The notes beneath the pieces are model-generated. The model was not told the origin of the DNA, did no database searches, and saw only the letters and a list, made by a program, of their open reading frames with translations. A stretch of 64,000 bases of DNA from contig CAWDCE010000017.1 in assembly GCA_963800725.1 (NCBI GenBank), forward strand, positions 248,001 to 312,000. Reading direction: 5' to 3'. Shown here in pieces: positions 38,194 to 47,328 of this stretch. The stretch's first letter is position 1. Every line of letters starts with the position of its first letter. This stretch comes from Bog-473 sp963800725. GTDB lineage: Bacteria > Actinomycetota > Acidimicrobiia > Acidimicrobiales > RAAP-2. A program made the translations under genes and the position numbers.

Positions 38194-38484
38194 CTAGGCC
38201 AGCTTGGCCAGCACGTCCCGGCTGGAGAGAATGAGGAGATCCTCACCGTCAACGGTGATCTCGGTGCCTCCGTACTTGGAGTACACCACGGTGTCGCCAA
38301 CAGCGACATCGGTCGGAATCAGTTCTCCGGAATCTTCGGAGCGGCGCCCCGGGCCGACGGCGAGAACTTCGCCCTGCTGGGGCTTCTCTTTGGCGGTGTC
38401 GGGGATCACCAGACCGGACGCGGTTGTCTCTTCAGACTCGCCGGGCCGGACGACGATCCGGTCTTCGAGCGGGTGAAGCTTCAT
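38194..38484 (-). CDS. groES: Co-chaperonin GroES
   Basis: 96 residues from ATG 38484 (MKLHPLEDRIVVRPGESEE), with AAGGAGG upstream; the in-frame start at 38505 is rejected. GroES motifs TASGLVIPDTAKEKPQQGEV (mobile loop) and VVYSKYGGTEI are present. Caps GroEL. 92 bases separate it from groEL. Confidence 0.97.
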   Translation of the reverse strand: MKLHPLEDRIVVRPGESEETTASGLVIPDTAKEKPQQGEVLAVGPGRRSEDSGELIPTDVAVGDTVVYSKYGGTEITVDGEDLLILSSRDVLAKLA

Positions 38485-38508
38485 CTGAACGGGCCTCCTT
38501 GGCACTCG

Positions 38509-38535
38509 TTAGCACTCTCGGGTTGAGAGTGCCAA
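38509..38535. promoter_or_regulatory. CIRCE operator (HrcA site) of groESL
   Basis: TTAGCACTC (38509-38517), nine bases, GAGTGCCAA (38527-38535): 17 of the 18 arm positions match the CIRCE consensus TTAGCACTC-N9-GAGTGCTAA. It lies 25 bases upstream of the groES start and abuts the -10 box, so HrcA binding would block transcription. Confidence 0.93.
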
Positions 38536-38563
38536 AGATAGCGGGCCGCGGCGCAATGGGCAA
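38535..38563 (-). promoter_or_regulatory. Promoter of groES-groEL
   Basis: On the minus strand TTGCCC (38563-38558), 17 bases, TATCTT (38540-38535). Spacing is ideal and the -10 touches the CIRCE, the usual arrangement for HrcA-controlled housekeeping-sigma promoters. Confidence 0.6.
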
Positions 38564-38737
38564 GGGCAGGCACAAAGAGATCGTCAAAGTCAGGCGGACC
38601 GGTCCAATCTTGCCTCCGAACCCGGCACGCAATTGCACCGAGGTCAGCTCAATATGTGCGGGCGGCGCGGTCCTCAGTACGCTCCCTTGGCACACCGGGC
38701 CCCAGTGGGCACCCCGAGATCGCGAAGGAAACCACCT

Positions 38738-39651
38738 ATGGCGCCACCACGCAGAACGAGCCCGACCGCTCCCAGGGTGGCCAAAGGACCCCGGACATCG
38801 CCACGCTCGGGCAACCGGACCCCGACCGCGACTCCGTCGAGCCGGCGGGCCCCAAGGGCGGTGCGACGGCGCACCCACGTCGGCGGAGCCTCGTCGCCCG
38901 CCACCGCCGTCGTCATCACCGGCGGGGGCTCGGGGATCGGTTTGGCAAGTGCGCTCGCCGTGGCCGAAGTCGGGCGCGCCGTCGCCATTTGGGATCGCGA
39001 CGGGACCGCAGCTCGAGCGGCGGCCCGACGCTGTACCGACGAGTTCGGGGTGCGGGCGAGCGGTTTGAAGGTCGACGTGACCCAGAGCAAATCGCTCAAG
39101 GCCGCCATCAAGAAGTCCCGTTCTGAACTCGGCACCATCGGCGGGCTGGTGCACGCGGCCGGGATCTGGGCGCGGTTCCCGTCACCATGATCGACGACGA
39201 ATCGTGGGACGAGGTCCTCGACGTCAATCTGCGGGCCGCGGCCATATTGACCAGGGAACTCCACCCCTCGCTGATCGAGGCCAATCCGGGCTCGGCCATC
39301 GTCTACGTCTCTTCCATCGAAGCCTTCGTCGCCAATCCGTTCCTCCCGGCCTATGGCGCATCGAAGGCCGGATTGCTCGGGCTCGCCCGCTCGGCCGCGA
39401 CACTGCTCGGTGCCGACGGAATCCGCGTCAACGCCATCTGCCCGGGAACCGTCGATACCCCGCTCCTCGCACCGCTCCTCGAGATTCCCGGTGCCAAGGA
39501 GAACCTGATCGCCCGCACGCCGCTCGGTCGGCTGGCCCAACCCCAAGAGATCGCGACGGTGGTGCGGTTCTTGCTCTCCGACGAGGCTGCCTACGTGACC
39601 GGCGCCAGCCTCGTCGTCGACGGCGGCATGACCGCGCTCGGGTCGGTCTGA
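38738..39651 (+). CDS. Short-chain dehydrogenase/reductase
   Basis: About 304 residues. NAD(P) motif TGGGSGIGLASALAV, HAAGIWAR (N-A-G-like), catalytic YGASK with upstream Ser (VYVSSIEAFVAN), and NAICPGTVDTPL. The first 50 residues are an unusual Pro/Arg/Thr-rich, probably disordered extension (RRTSPTAPRVAKGP...). ATG 38738 follows GAAGGA; starts nearer the Rossmann fold are possible. A missing base near 39172 splits WAR from VPVTMIDDESWDEV. The stop overlaps the GH13 start (TGATG), so the two are coupled. Confidence 0.85.
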
Positions 39652-41245
39652 TGGCCGCCACCGATCCCGACCGCTGGTGGCATGGCGGCGTCTTCTACCA
39701 GATCTATCCGCGATCCTTTGCCGACTCGAACGGCGACGGTGCGGGCGATCTGGGCGGCATCATCGCCAAGCTCGACTACCTGAGCGAGTTGGGCATCGTG
39801 GGCATTTGGCTGAGTCCGGTGACGGTGTCGCCCGACCGTGACTGGGGCTACGACGTGTCGGATTACTGCGGCATCGACCCCGATTTCGGGACGCTCGAGG
39901 ATCTCGACACGCTGGTGCGCGAGGCGGGTCGACGCGGTATCCGGATTCTCTTGGACCTCGTGCCCAACCACACCAGCGACCAGCATCGGTGGTTCATCGA
40001 CGCCCTTTCGGGTGTGGACGCGACCCATCGCGATTACTACGTCTGGGCCGACCCCTCGCCCGACGGCGGTCCGCCCAACAACTGGGTGAGCATTTTCGGG
40101 GGTTCGGCTTGGGAGTTCGACGAGACGAGCGGCCAGTACTACCTCCACAATTTCGAAGCGGAGCAACCCGATCTCAACTGGTGGAACGACGATGTTCGCC
40201 GTGCCTTCGATGACATCGCCCGCTTCTGGTGGGATCGCGGGGTCTCGGGTTTCCGGATCGATGTGTGCAACATGATGATCAAAGACGCCGAACTGCGCGA
40301 CAACCCCCCGGCGACAACGGACGATCCGATCGACCAACAGCTCATGGGACAACGGGCCGTCTACAACACCGACCGGCCCGAAGCCCACGAGATCCTGCAG
40401 CACTGGCGCAGCATTTCGGACAGCTACGAAACGCCCCCGCTCCTGATCGGTGAGACCAACGTCGAACAACTCGACACGCTCATGGCCTTCTACGGCAACG
40501 GTCACAACGAACTCCACGGTGGATTCAACTTCGTCTTCATCAATTCGGAACTCGACGCCGATGCGATGCGCCGCGTTGTCGAAGAGACCGAAACGCTCCT
40601 CCCCAACGGTGCGTGGCCCATCTGGACGGGCTCGAATCACGACGTCTCGCGTCTGGCGACGCGGTGGGCTCAGGGCGATCTGAAAAAGGTGCGCTGTGCG
40701 CTGATGATCCTGCTGACGTTGCGCGGCACGCCGTTTCTCTACCAAGGCGACGAGATCGGTCTCACCGACGGCCCGATCACCCAGTCCGACCTCCGCGACC
40801 GCGTCGGGATCCGCTTTTGGCCCTATTACAAGGGTCGAGACGCAGAACGTACGCCGATGCAATGGGCCAACGAGCCCGGTGGCGGCTTCACGCCGGCGGG
40901 TGTCACCCCCGGCTACCCCTGGGCGACCTCGCCGGATGCAATGTGGCCGACCAAGAGGCCGACCCCGACTCGGTGCTCGCTTTCACCCGGCGGGCCATCG
41001 CGCTGCGAAGCGCCAATGAAGATCTCGCGGTCGGTTCCTACACTTCGCTGCCCTCGCCCAGCGGGCTGTGGGCCTTCGCACGCGGCGCGCGTACCCGGGT
41101 GGTGCTCAACATGACCGAAGGGCCGCTCGGCATCGACCAGTGCGCCGGCACCGTCGCCCTGTGTACCGATCGGACGCTCGAGGACTCGGTGGTCGGATCC
41201 GATCTCGTGATGTCACCGTGGACGGGCATGGTCATTACGCAGTGA
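39651..41245 (+). CDS. GH13 alpha-glucosidase family enzyme
   Basis: About 531 residues. The (beta/alpha)8 amylase fold is clear: WWHGGVFYQIYPRSFADSNG, region I LDLVPNHTSD, region II GFRIDVCN with nucleophile Asp204, region III LLIGETNV with acid/base Glu268, and region IV GSNHDVSR with Asp331. FLYQGDEIGL follows. Closest in pattern to oligo-1,6-glucosidase/alpha-glucosidases. The frame shifts near 40915 (one missing base); GDLAGCNVADQEADPDSVLAF resumes. No signal peptide, so cytoplasmic. GTGA at its end overlaps the glycosyltransferase start. Confidence 0.9.
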
Positions 41246-42558
41246 CCAGGCGGCGGTTCTTGCTCTGCTGCACTCCGGCGCAGGGCCACACCGCACCACT
41301 CCTCGCTCTGGCCCGCGTCTTGGTGGCGGGTGGTCACGACGTCATGTGCTTTACGACCGAGCACTATCGCGAGCGCGTGCTCGAAGCGGGCGCAGCGTTC
41401 AGCGTGTTCGCCCCAGAGTACGACGCACACGACCTGATGGTCGCCAACCCCGATCGCGAGTCCGGCGGTGCCCGGGGCGTACGCGGGGTCAAAGACGACC
41501 TGCGGCGCATCTTCATCGGCCCCCTCGTCGGGCAGTATGTCGACCTGGTCCGCATCCTCGAGCACTTCGACGCCGAGGTGATCGTCACCGACACCATGTT
41601 CTTCGGCGCCCTGCCCCTCGCCCTGGGTCCCCGATCGGTGCGGCCCGCCCTGGCGACGGTCGGCGTGATGCCGCTCGCGCAATCGAGCCGCGACACGGCC
41701 CCGTTCGGGGCCGCCTACGCCCCGGGGTCGGGTGCGCCGTATCGGCTGCGCAACGAGGTCATGAACTGGGTCAGCGAACACGTGGTGATGCGCGACATAC
41801 AGCGGCTGGCTCAGCGCTGCCTGGCCCAATGCGGCGCACCGGCGTTCTCGGGATACTTCATCGATCTGGTGCCCAAGGTCGTCGACGCCTACTTCCAAGC
41901 CTGCGTGGCCGAGTTCGAATACCCGCGCTCGGACCTCCCGGCATCCATCAGATTCGTCGGACCCATTGTGGCGACCCCCACCCGGCCGAGCGGCTCGGGC
42001 GACTCTCGGCCGGCGTGGTGGGGGGAGCTCGACGCGGGTGCGCCGGTGGTCCACGTGACGCAAGGCACCTTGGACAACGCCGACCTCGGTCGCCTGCTCA
42101 TCCCCGCCGCCAATGCGCTGGCGCAGGACGACGTGCTGGTCGTGGCGACCACCGGTGGGCCCGATCCCGAGCCGGTGCGTGCCGCATGTGCAGCCAATGT
42201 CCTCGTGGAGCGGTTCATCCCCCACGACCTGTTGTTGCCCCATGTCTCGGCGATGGTCACCAACGGCGGCTACGGGGGCGTGCAGCAGGCCCTGGCCCAC
42301 GGCGTGCCCTTGGTCGTGGCGGGCGACAGCGAGGACAAGCCCGAGGTGGCCGCCCGGGTCGCCTGGTCGGGCGCGGGAATCGACCTGCGGACCGGCCGGC
42401 CTTCGGGCAGGGCGGTGGTCCGAGCGGTGCGCCAGGTGCTGTCCGACCCGACCTATCGCGCCAGGTCCGAGTCCCTGGCGGCGGCGATTGCGGCCACCGA
42501 CGCCACTTCCACCATCGCGGCGTCGGTGCTCGAACTCGCCGAGCGCAGCGCCCGTTAG
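41242..42558 (+). CDS. UGT/MGT-type GT1 glycosyltransferase
   Basis: 438 residues from GTG 41242, overlapping the GH13 stop by four bases. The N-terminal donor-independent half is CTPAQGHTAPLLALARVLVAGGHDV. The C-terminal nucleotide-sugar half has FIPHDLLLPHVSAMVTNGGYGG, then QQALAHGVPLVVAGDSEDKP, the GT-B signature of macrolide/UDP-glucosyltransferases. Likely glycosylates a small lipophilic acceptor. Its coupling with SDR and glucosidase suggests one pathway that builds and hydrolyses a glucoside; the acceptor is unknown. Confidence 0.85.
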   Translation: MTRRRFLLCCTPAQGHTAPLLALARVLVAGGHDVMCFTTEHYRERVLEAGAAFSVFAPEYDAHDLMVANPDRESGGARGVRGVKDDLRRIFIGPLVGQYVDLVRILEHFDAEVIVTDTMFFGALPLALGPRSVRPALATVGVMPLAQSSRDTAPFGAAYAPGSGAPYRLRNEVMNWVSEHVVMRDIQRLAQRCLAQCGAPAFSGYFIDLVPKVVDAYFQACVAEFEYPRSDLPASIRFVGPIVATPTRPSGSGDSRPAWWGELDAGAPVVHVTQGTLDNADLGRLLIPAANALAQDDVLVVATTGGPDPEPVRAACAANVLVERFIPHDLLLPHVSAMVTNGGYGGVQQALAHGVPLVVAGDSEDKPEVAARVAWSGAGIDLRTGRPSGRAVVRAVRQVLSDPTYRARSESLAAAIAATDATSTIAASVLELAERSAR

Positions 42559-43544
42559 CCGTTGAGCGGCGACATGTCGGCGTAGCGATCGCCGTGCGGT
42601 GTGGCAATCGAGTCCAACTGCTCGAGGTCTTCTCGGCTCAGCGAAATCTCCAGTGCGCCGAGGTTCTCTTCGAGGTAGGTGCGACGCTTGGTCCCGGGGA
42701 TCGGGGCCAGATCACTACCTTGCGCGTGGACCCAGGCCAGGGCGATCTGCGCCGCGGTCGCCCCCTTTGACTGCGCCAATGCATCGATGACCTCGACGAT
42801 GGCGATGTTGGCGCCGAGGTTGTCGCCGGCGAATCGTGGCTGGTAACGCCGGAAGTCGTCCTGATCGAGTTCATCGATCGACCGCAGGGTGCCGGTGAGG
42901 AAGCCGCGCCCGAGGGGGCTGTAGGGCACGAAGCCGATGCCGAGTTCGCGGATCGTCGGGATGATCTCGGATTCGGGGTCGCGGGACCACAGCGAGTACT
43001 CGGTCTGGAGGGCGGAGATGGGGTGCACCGCATGGGCCCGTCGGATGGTGGCGGGAGAGGCCTCTGAGAGCCCGAGGTAGCGCACCTTGCCGGCCGCCAC
43101 CAGCTCGCTCATCGCACCGACGGTCTCTTCAATGGGCGTGTCGGGGTCGACCCGGTGCTGGTAATAAAGGTCGATGTGATCGGTGCCGAGTCGGGCGAGC
43201 GACGCGTCGCAGGCCGACTTCACGTACTCGGGCCGTCCGTTGATCGACCGCTTGGTCGGATCGTCGGGATCACGGACGATGGCGAATTTGGTGGCGATGA
43301 CCGCTTCGTCGCGTCGTTTCCCGAGCGCCTTTGCGACCAGGATCTCGTTCTTGAAGGGCCCGTACATGTCGGCCGTGTCGAAGAAGGTGAGGCCGAGGTC
43401 GAGCGCCCGATTGATGGTGGCGGCAGATTCGGTGTCGTCGGTGGCGCCGTAGAAATCCGACATGCCCATGCAGCCCAGCCCTTGGCGGGAAACCGTGAGG
43501 CCTTGCGTTCCGAGTGCGATGTACTCCATTGGTTGTTCGTCCAT
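42555..43544 (-). CDS. Aldo/keto reductase
   Basis: 329 residues. MEYIALGTQGLTVSRQGLGCMGMSDFYG, FFDTADMYGPFKNE (catalytic Asp and Tyr), IDLYYQHRVDP (catalytic His), and the NADPH site IPGTKRRTYLEENLGAL identify the AKR family (YajO/Tas-like). ATG 43544 or 43529 may start it. It converges on the glycosyltransferase with a four-base overlap of the ends. Confidence 0.93.
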   Translation of the reverse strand: MDEQPMEYIALGTQGLTVSRQGLGCMGMSDFYGATDDTESAATINRALDLGLTFFDTADMYGPFKNEILVAKALGKRRDEAVIATKFAIVRDPDDPTKRSINGRPEYVKSACDASLARLGTDHIDLYYQHRVDPDTPIEETVGAMSELVAAGKVRYLGLSEASPATIRRAHAVHPISALQTEYSLWSRDPESEIIPTIRELGIGFVPYSPLGRGFLTGTLRSIDELDQDDFRRYQPRFAGDNLGANIAIVEVIDALAQSKGATAAQIALAWVHAQGSDLAPIPGTKRRTYLEENLGALEISLSREDLEQLDSIATPHGDRYADMSPLNG

Positions 43545-43627
43545 TCGGGGTAGAGAGTGTGTGTGGGCTCAACGGCGCGCCGGTGGCTCGAGCCCGGTGA
43601 GACGTTGCGCGCTCAGCCACCCTAAGA

Positions 43628-43717
43628 GGTCGAGCCGCGCCGTCGTTACGTGGGCGTGTCCTCTCCGGAGCGTGGACGACTCAGCCGGTCGAGCCGCGCC
43701 GCGTAGTCGGGCGTGTC
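43628..43717. repeat. Imperfect direct repeat at the rimI 3' end
   Basis: Copy one 43628-43660 and copy two 43687-43717 share a 15-base identity (GGTCGAGCCGCGCCG) and a 9-base identity (GGGCGTGTC) with a 2-base length difference between. Copy two lies within the rimI coding end; copy one contains the rimI stop codon (TAA, 43646-43648). Confidence 0.7.
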
Positions 43718-44162
43718 GATGTCGTGGACCCACATCACGATGGCGTCCTCCCCGGTGACCGGGTAGTACTTCTCGCGCACCCCGACGGGGATGAAGCCGA
43801 AACGGCGGTAGAGCGCCTGGGCCCCATCGTTATTGGCGGCCACCTCGAGCGACAGGTGTTTGACCCCCTTGTCGAGGAGGCTGCGGATGCCGTCGATGAT
43901 CAGCATCGATGCGATCCCGTGGCGCTGGTAATCCGGCGCCACGGCAATGGTGGTGATATGCGCCTCTTCATCGACGATCAGGAATCCGATGTAGCCAGCC
44001 AGCGACTTCGCGTCCCACACGGCCCGGTAGAGCCGGCCGTGTCGGAGCGCGAGTTCGGAATTGAGAGACGGCCACGCTCCAGGGTTCGGGGAAGACGGTC
44101 GACTCGATCGCCATGACTTCGCGCAGGTCGCGTCGCTTGAGCTTCTCGATATGCAGCTTCAT
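43646..44162 (-). CDS. rimI: Ribosomal protein S18 alanine N-acetyltransferase
   Basis: About 171 residues. GNAT fold: HIEKLKRRDLREVMAIESTVFPEPWS at the start, then AGYIGFLIVDEEAHITTIAVAPDYQRHGIASMLI (acetyl-CoA loop Q-R-x-G-I-A) and LEVAANNDGAQALYRRFGF, characteristic of RimI. One extra base near 44077 shifts the frame before LNSELALRHGRLYR. Its position after tsaE-tsaB is the conserved one. The C-terminus is altered by the local direct repeat. Confidence 0.88.
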
Positions 44163-44173
44163 TGCCTCGATAC

Positions 44174-44914
44174 TCAAGCCGGCACCGACGAAGACCCCGA
44201 CGGACGATCGATCCGGGTGAAGTTGGCCGTGGCGTCGGCCTCGCGCAGGTAGAGCGGTACAACATCGCTCGGTGCGGAAGGGGCATGACCTTCGGCCAGC
44301 AACCGAGCCGCCATGTCGAGCAGGGTCGCCACCGGCGGAGCGGCCAACGCATTGGTGACACAGGTGACACCTGCGACGGAGCACAACTCGTCGACGTAGC
44401 GCTGTGCCCCGTCACCAACCGCGATGACCGCTACGCCATCGAGCTGCGCCAGCTTGGCGGCCAGTGCATCGGGGTGCCACAGACTCGGACCGAAGATCTC
44501 CGTTGCCCCCGACGCCGCGTTGGGGACCTCGCTGAGCGAGGCGAAAACCTCGTGGCGACGGGCGTCGACCACCGAGAGCACATGACCCGACTGGCCGGTG
44601 TCGATCGCCGCTTGGGTCAAGACGCCGAGGCTGGTGAGCTCGACGATGCCGAGTCCGAGGCCCTGGGCCAATCCCTTGGCGGTGGCGACGCCGACCCGCA
44701 GGCCGGTGAAGAGCCCGGGTCCGACGTCCACGGCCAACGCATCGACCTCGTGGGCTGCGAGCCCGACTTGACCGAGCAGATGGTCGAGTGCGGGAATGAG
44801 CGCTTCGACATGGTGACGACGGCCGGCCAGGGTGAAGGCGGCCTCGATGCCGGCGCTCGTGCGCACGGCGACGCCGACCGTCTCGGTGGCGGTTTCGATG
44901 GCAACGATGTTCAC
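44174..44914 (-). CDS. tsaB: tRNA threonylcarbamoyladenosine protein TsaB
   Basis: 246 residues, intact. ASKHA-fold partner of TsaD in t6A37 tRNA modification. IVAIETATETVGVAV, HHVEALIPALDHLL, and AVDVGPGLFTGLRVGVATAKGLAQ are diagnostic. Its ATG overlaps the tsaE stop (ATGA). tsaD itself is not present in the window. Confidence 0.94.
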   Translation of the reverse strand: MNIVAIETATETVGVAVRTSAGIEAAFTLAGRRHHVEALIPALDHLLGQVGLAAHEVDALAVDVGPGLFTGLRVGVATAKGLAQGLGLGIVELTSLGVLTQAAIDTGQSGHVLSVVDARRHEVFASLSEVPNAASGATEIFGPSLWHPDALAAKLAQLDGVAVIAVGDGAQRYVDELCSVAGVTCVTNALAAPPVATLLDMAARLLAEGHAPSAPSDVVPLYLREADATANFTRIDRPSGSSSVPA

Positions 44915-45419
44915 GAGGCGATCCCACTTCGCACACCAAGCGCGTCGTTAACCTCGTTGCGGCGCTTGTGCCATTCACCCTTGCCGACCACGACGATGGT
45001 GCGGGCGTTCGGGTTCGCCCCTGCCTTGATCGTCACCTCGAGGACGTCGTCACCCAACACCGGGGCGGCCATGTCCCCCATTCGATGACCGCCACCGCAT
45101 GCTCTTCGACCAGTTCTGAGATGGCGAGATCGATCACCTCGTCGAGCGACTCGGTCCGGTAGACGTCGGCATGGATCAACAGCTCCACGCGGCACTCGGG
45201 TCCGCATTCGTACTGGCGCACCAAGGCGAAGGTCGGGCTCGTGACCGGGCCGCGCACTCCAAGTCCCGCGGCGAAACCCTGAGCGAATGCCGTCTTGCCG
45301 GCCCCGAGGTCACCGATCAAAAGGATGGTGTCGCCGGAGCGAACGGTGCGCGCCAGTGCGGTGGCGACCGCCTTGGTCCCAGCCACCGAGTCCACCTCGA
45401 TCGTCAACGACCACGTCAT
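44911..45419 (-). CDS. tsaE: tRNA threonylcarbamoyladenosine ATPase TsaE
   Basis: About 169 residues. P-loop ILLIGDLGAGKTAFAQGFA, SPTFALVRQYE, LIHADVYR and VIEWG are TsaE signatures. A missing G in a G run near 45078 shifts the end; GDMAAPVLGDDVLEVTI follows. Acts with TsaB and TsaD. The start overlaps the uracil-DNA glycosylase stop by four bases. Confidence 0.93.
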
Positions 45420-45994
45420 GGGGCGCCCTCGGCCACCAGCTTCTTGGCCCGCACGAAGTCGGCGCGCATCTCAGCCATTGCCTCCCCACCGGCCCGCAAC
45501 ACGTAGGCCGGGTGATAAGTGGGCACCAACTGCGCCGCGGCGTAGGGGTAGGCCGTGCCGCGCAGGCGACGGATGCCGTCATTGGTGTCGAGCAGGAGCT
45601 GGGTAGCGAAGTTGCCGAGTGTGACGATGACCTTGGGCGCGATCAGCGCGATCTGCTCTTCGAGATATGGCCGGCACGCGGCGATCTCGGCCGGTGCGGG
45701 ATTGCGGTTGTTGGGCGGTCGGCACTTGACGACATTGGCGATGTAGCACTGCGTGCGATCCACACCCATTTCCTCTTTCATCAAACGATCGAGCAGCTTG
45801 CCCGAACGCCCGACGAACGGTTCACCGGCCAGGTCCTCTTCGCGACCAGGACCCTCACCCACAAACATCAGGTCGGCGTGGTCGTTGCCGACCCCGAACA
45901 CGACCTGGGTGCGCCCCTCGGCCAGGGGGCACCGGGTGCAGGCCAGCGCACTCGTGCGCAATTGCTCGAGCGTTGTCCGACCACTCGCAGCCAC
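45416..45994 (-). CDS. Uracil-DNA glycosylase, family 4 (iron-sulfur)
   Basis: 192 residues, intact. Cluster ligands Cys19 and Cys22 (CTRCPL), Cys91 and Cys107 fit the family 4 spacing. Active-site motif VGEGPGREEDLAGEPFVG and C-terminal PTYHPAYVLR are present. Removes uracil from deaminated or high-GC DNA. Placed between alr and tsaE, where mycobacteria have no such gene. Confidence 0.93.
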   Translation of the reverse strand: MAASGRTTLEQLRTSALACTRCPLAEGRTQVVFGVGNDHADLMFVGEGPGREEDLAGEPFVGRSGKLLDRLMKEEMGVDRTQCYIANVVKCRPPNNRNPAPAEIAACRPYLEEQIALIAPKVIVTLGNFATQLLLDTNDGIRRLRGTAYPYAAAQLVPTYHPAYVLRAGGEAMAEMRADFVRAKKLVAEGAP

Positions 45995-46035
45995 GCACAG
46001 AGCGTACCGGTCACCACCATGTGGGCGACAAGTGC

Positions 46036-47328
46036 TCAGGTGCTCGGTGGCGAGACGTTGGGCCCGTCACGCTCAGGCCCGTTGATGGTGAGCCGGGGCA
46101 CCCGGGGCCCGATGGCGCAGAGCACCTCATAGCTGATGGTGCCGAGCATGGTGGCCCAGTCCTCGGCCGTGATGACCTCGTCGCCCTGGCGACCGAGCAG
46201 CACCACCTCGTCGCCGATCTCGACCGATGGGTCGTCCCCGCAGTCGATCACCAGTTGATCCATGGTGACCACACCCGCCAAAGGGCGGCGCTTGCCCCGA
46301 ATCAGCACGCCGTAACCCTGGTTGAACAATGCCCGGGGCACTCCGTCGGCATAGCCAATGGGCACCGTCGCCACCACGGAGCGTCCCGGGAGCGGACGAC
46401 GTCGCCCGTAGGAGGGGCGCTCGCCGGCATCGAGCGTGCGAAGCGAGACGACCTGGGCCTTGAGCGAGAGCACCGGCTCGAGCACAGCCGTCGGTGCAGC
46501 CGCGGCGAGTGCGGCGCGCACGGCGGGCCCGGGTGGATACCCATAGAGGCCGATCCCACTGCGCACGAGTCCGTAGCGGGCGTTCGGATAGGCAATGGCC
46601 CCGGCCGTGTTGGCCGCGTGCAGCACCACCGGGTCGATGCCCTGGTCGTGGAGTTGCGCCACGGTGGCGTCGAACGCGGCCAGCTGATTGCGCGTGAACG
46701 CCCGATCCTCTTCGCTCTCGCCGTCAGCCACGGCAAGATGGGTCCACAGACCCTCGAGGCGCAACAACGGATCGGCTTCGATGATGTCGATGAGCTCGCG
46801 CACCGCGGCGGGATTGGCCCCGACCCGGTGCATCCCGGTGTCGACCTTGACATGAACCGAAGTGCGCTGACCCAAATCCCGGGCCGCCCGGGCGAACTGT
46901 TCGATGCCCTCGCGGCTGTAGAGCGTCGGGGTGAGTCCGTACGACAGCGCGGTGTCGACCGCATCGGGGCCACACTCGCTCAGCAACAAGATGGGACCCA
47001 GCACATCGTGTTGGCGAAGTTCGACCCCTTCGTCGACCAGGGCGACCGCAAGCCCCGCCGCCCCGCCCGAGAGCGCGGCCTTGGCCACGGCGGGTGCGCC
47101 ATGCCCGTAGGCATTGGCCTTGACCACCGCCACCAGCAGCGACGGCTTGACGAGTTGGGACAGCACAACGGCGTTGTGGCGAACCGCGGCGAGATCGATC
47201 TCCGCCCACGCCGGGCGGGACCGACCTTGGGCTTCGGTCACTTGTTCGGCGGCCTGGGCTCTGGTCGGCTTGGGGAGGGTGGGTCCCGAAAGCCCCGCCT
47301 TGAGACGGGCAAATGCGCTGTCAGCCAA
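46036..47328 (-). CDS. alr: Alanine racemase
   Basis: 430 residues, intact. Makes D-alanine for peptidoglycan. The PLP lysine is Lys70 in VAVVKANAYGHG; HVKVDTGMHRVGA, SGIGLYGYPPG and the tyrosine loop VPIGYADGVPR follow. The 40-residue N-terminal extension (AQAAEQVTEAQGRSRP) is longer than usual. Starts 8 bases inside the nnr end. Confidence 0.95.
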   Translation of the reverse strand: MADSAFARLKAGLSGPTLPKPTRAQAAEQVTEAQGRSRPAWAEIDLAAVRHNAVVLSQLVKPSLLVAVVKANAYGHGAPAVAKAALSGGAAGLAVALVDEGVELRQHDVLGPILLLSECGPDAVDTALSYGLTPTLYSREGIEQFARAARDLGQRTSVHVKVDTGMHRVGANPAAVRELIDIIEADPLLRLEGLWTHLAVADGESEEDRAFTRNQLAAFDATVAQLHDQGIDPVVLHAANTAGAIAYPNARYGLVRSGIGLYGYPPGPAVRAALAAAAPTAVLEPVLSLKAQVVSLRTLDAGERPSYGRRRPLPGRSVVATVPIGYADGVPRALFNQGYGVLIRGKRRPLAGVVTMDQLVIDCGDDPSVEIGDEVVLLGRQGDEVITAEDWATMLGTISYEVLCAIGPRVPRLTINGPERDGPNVSPPST

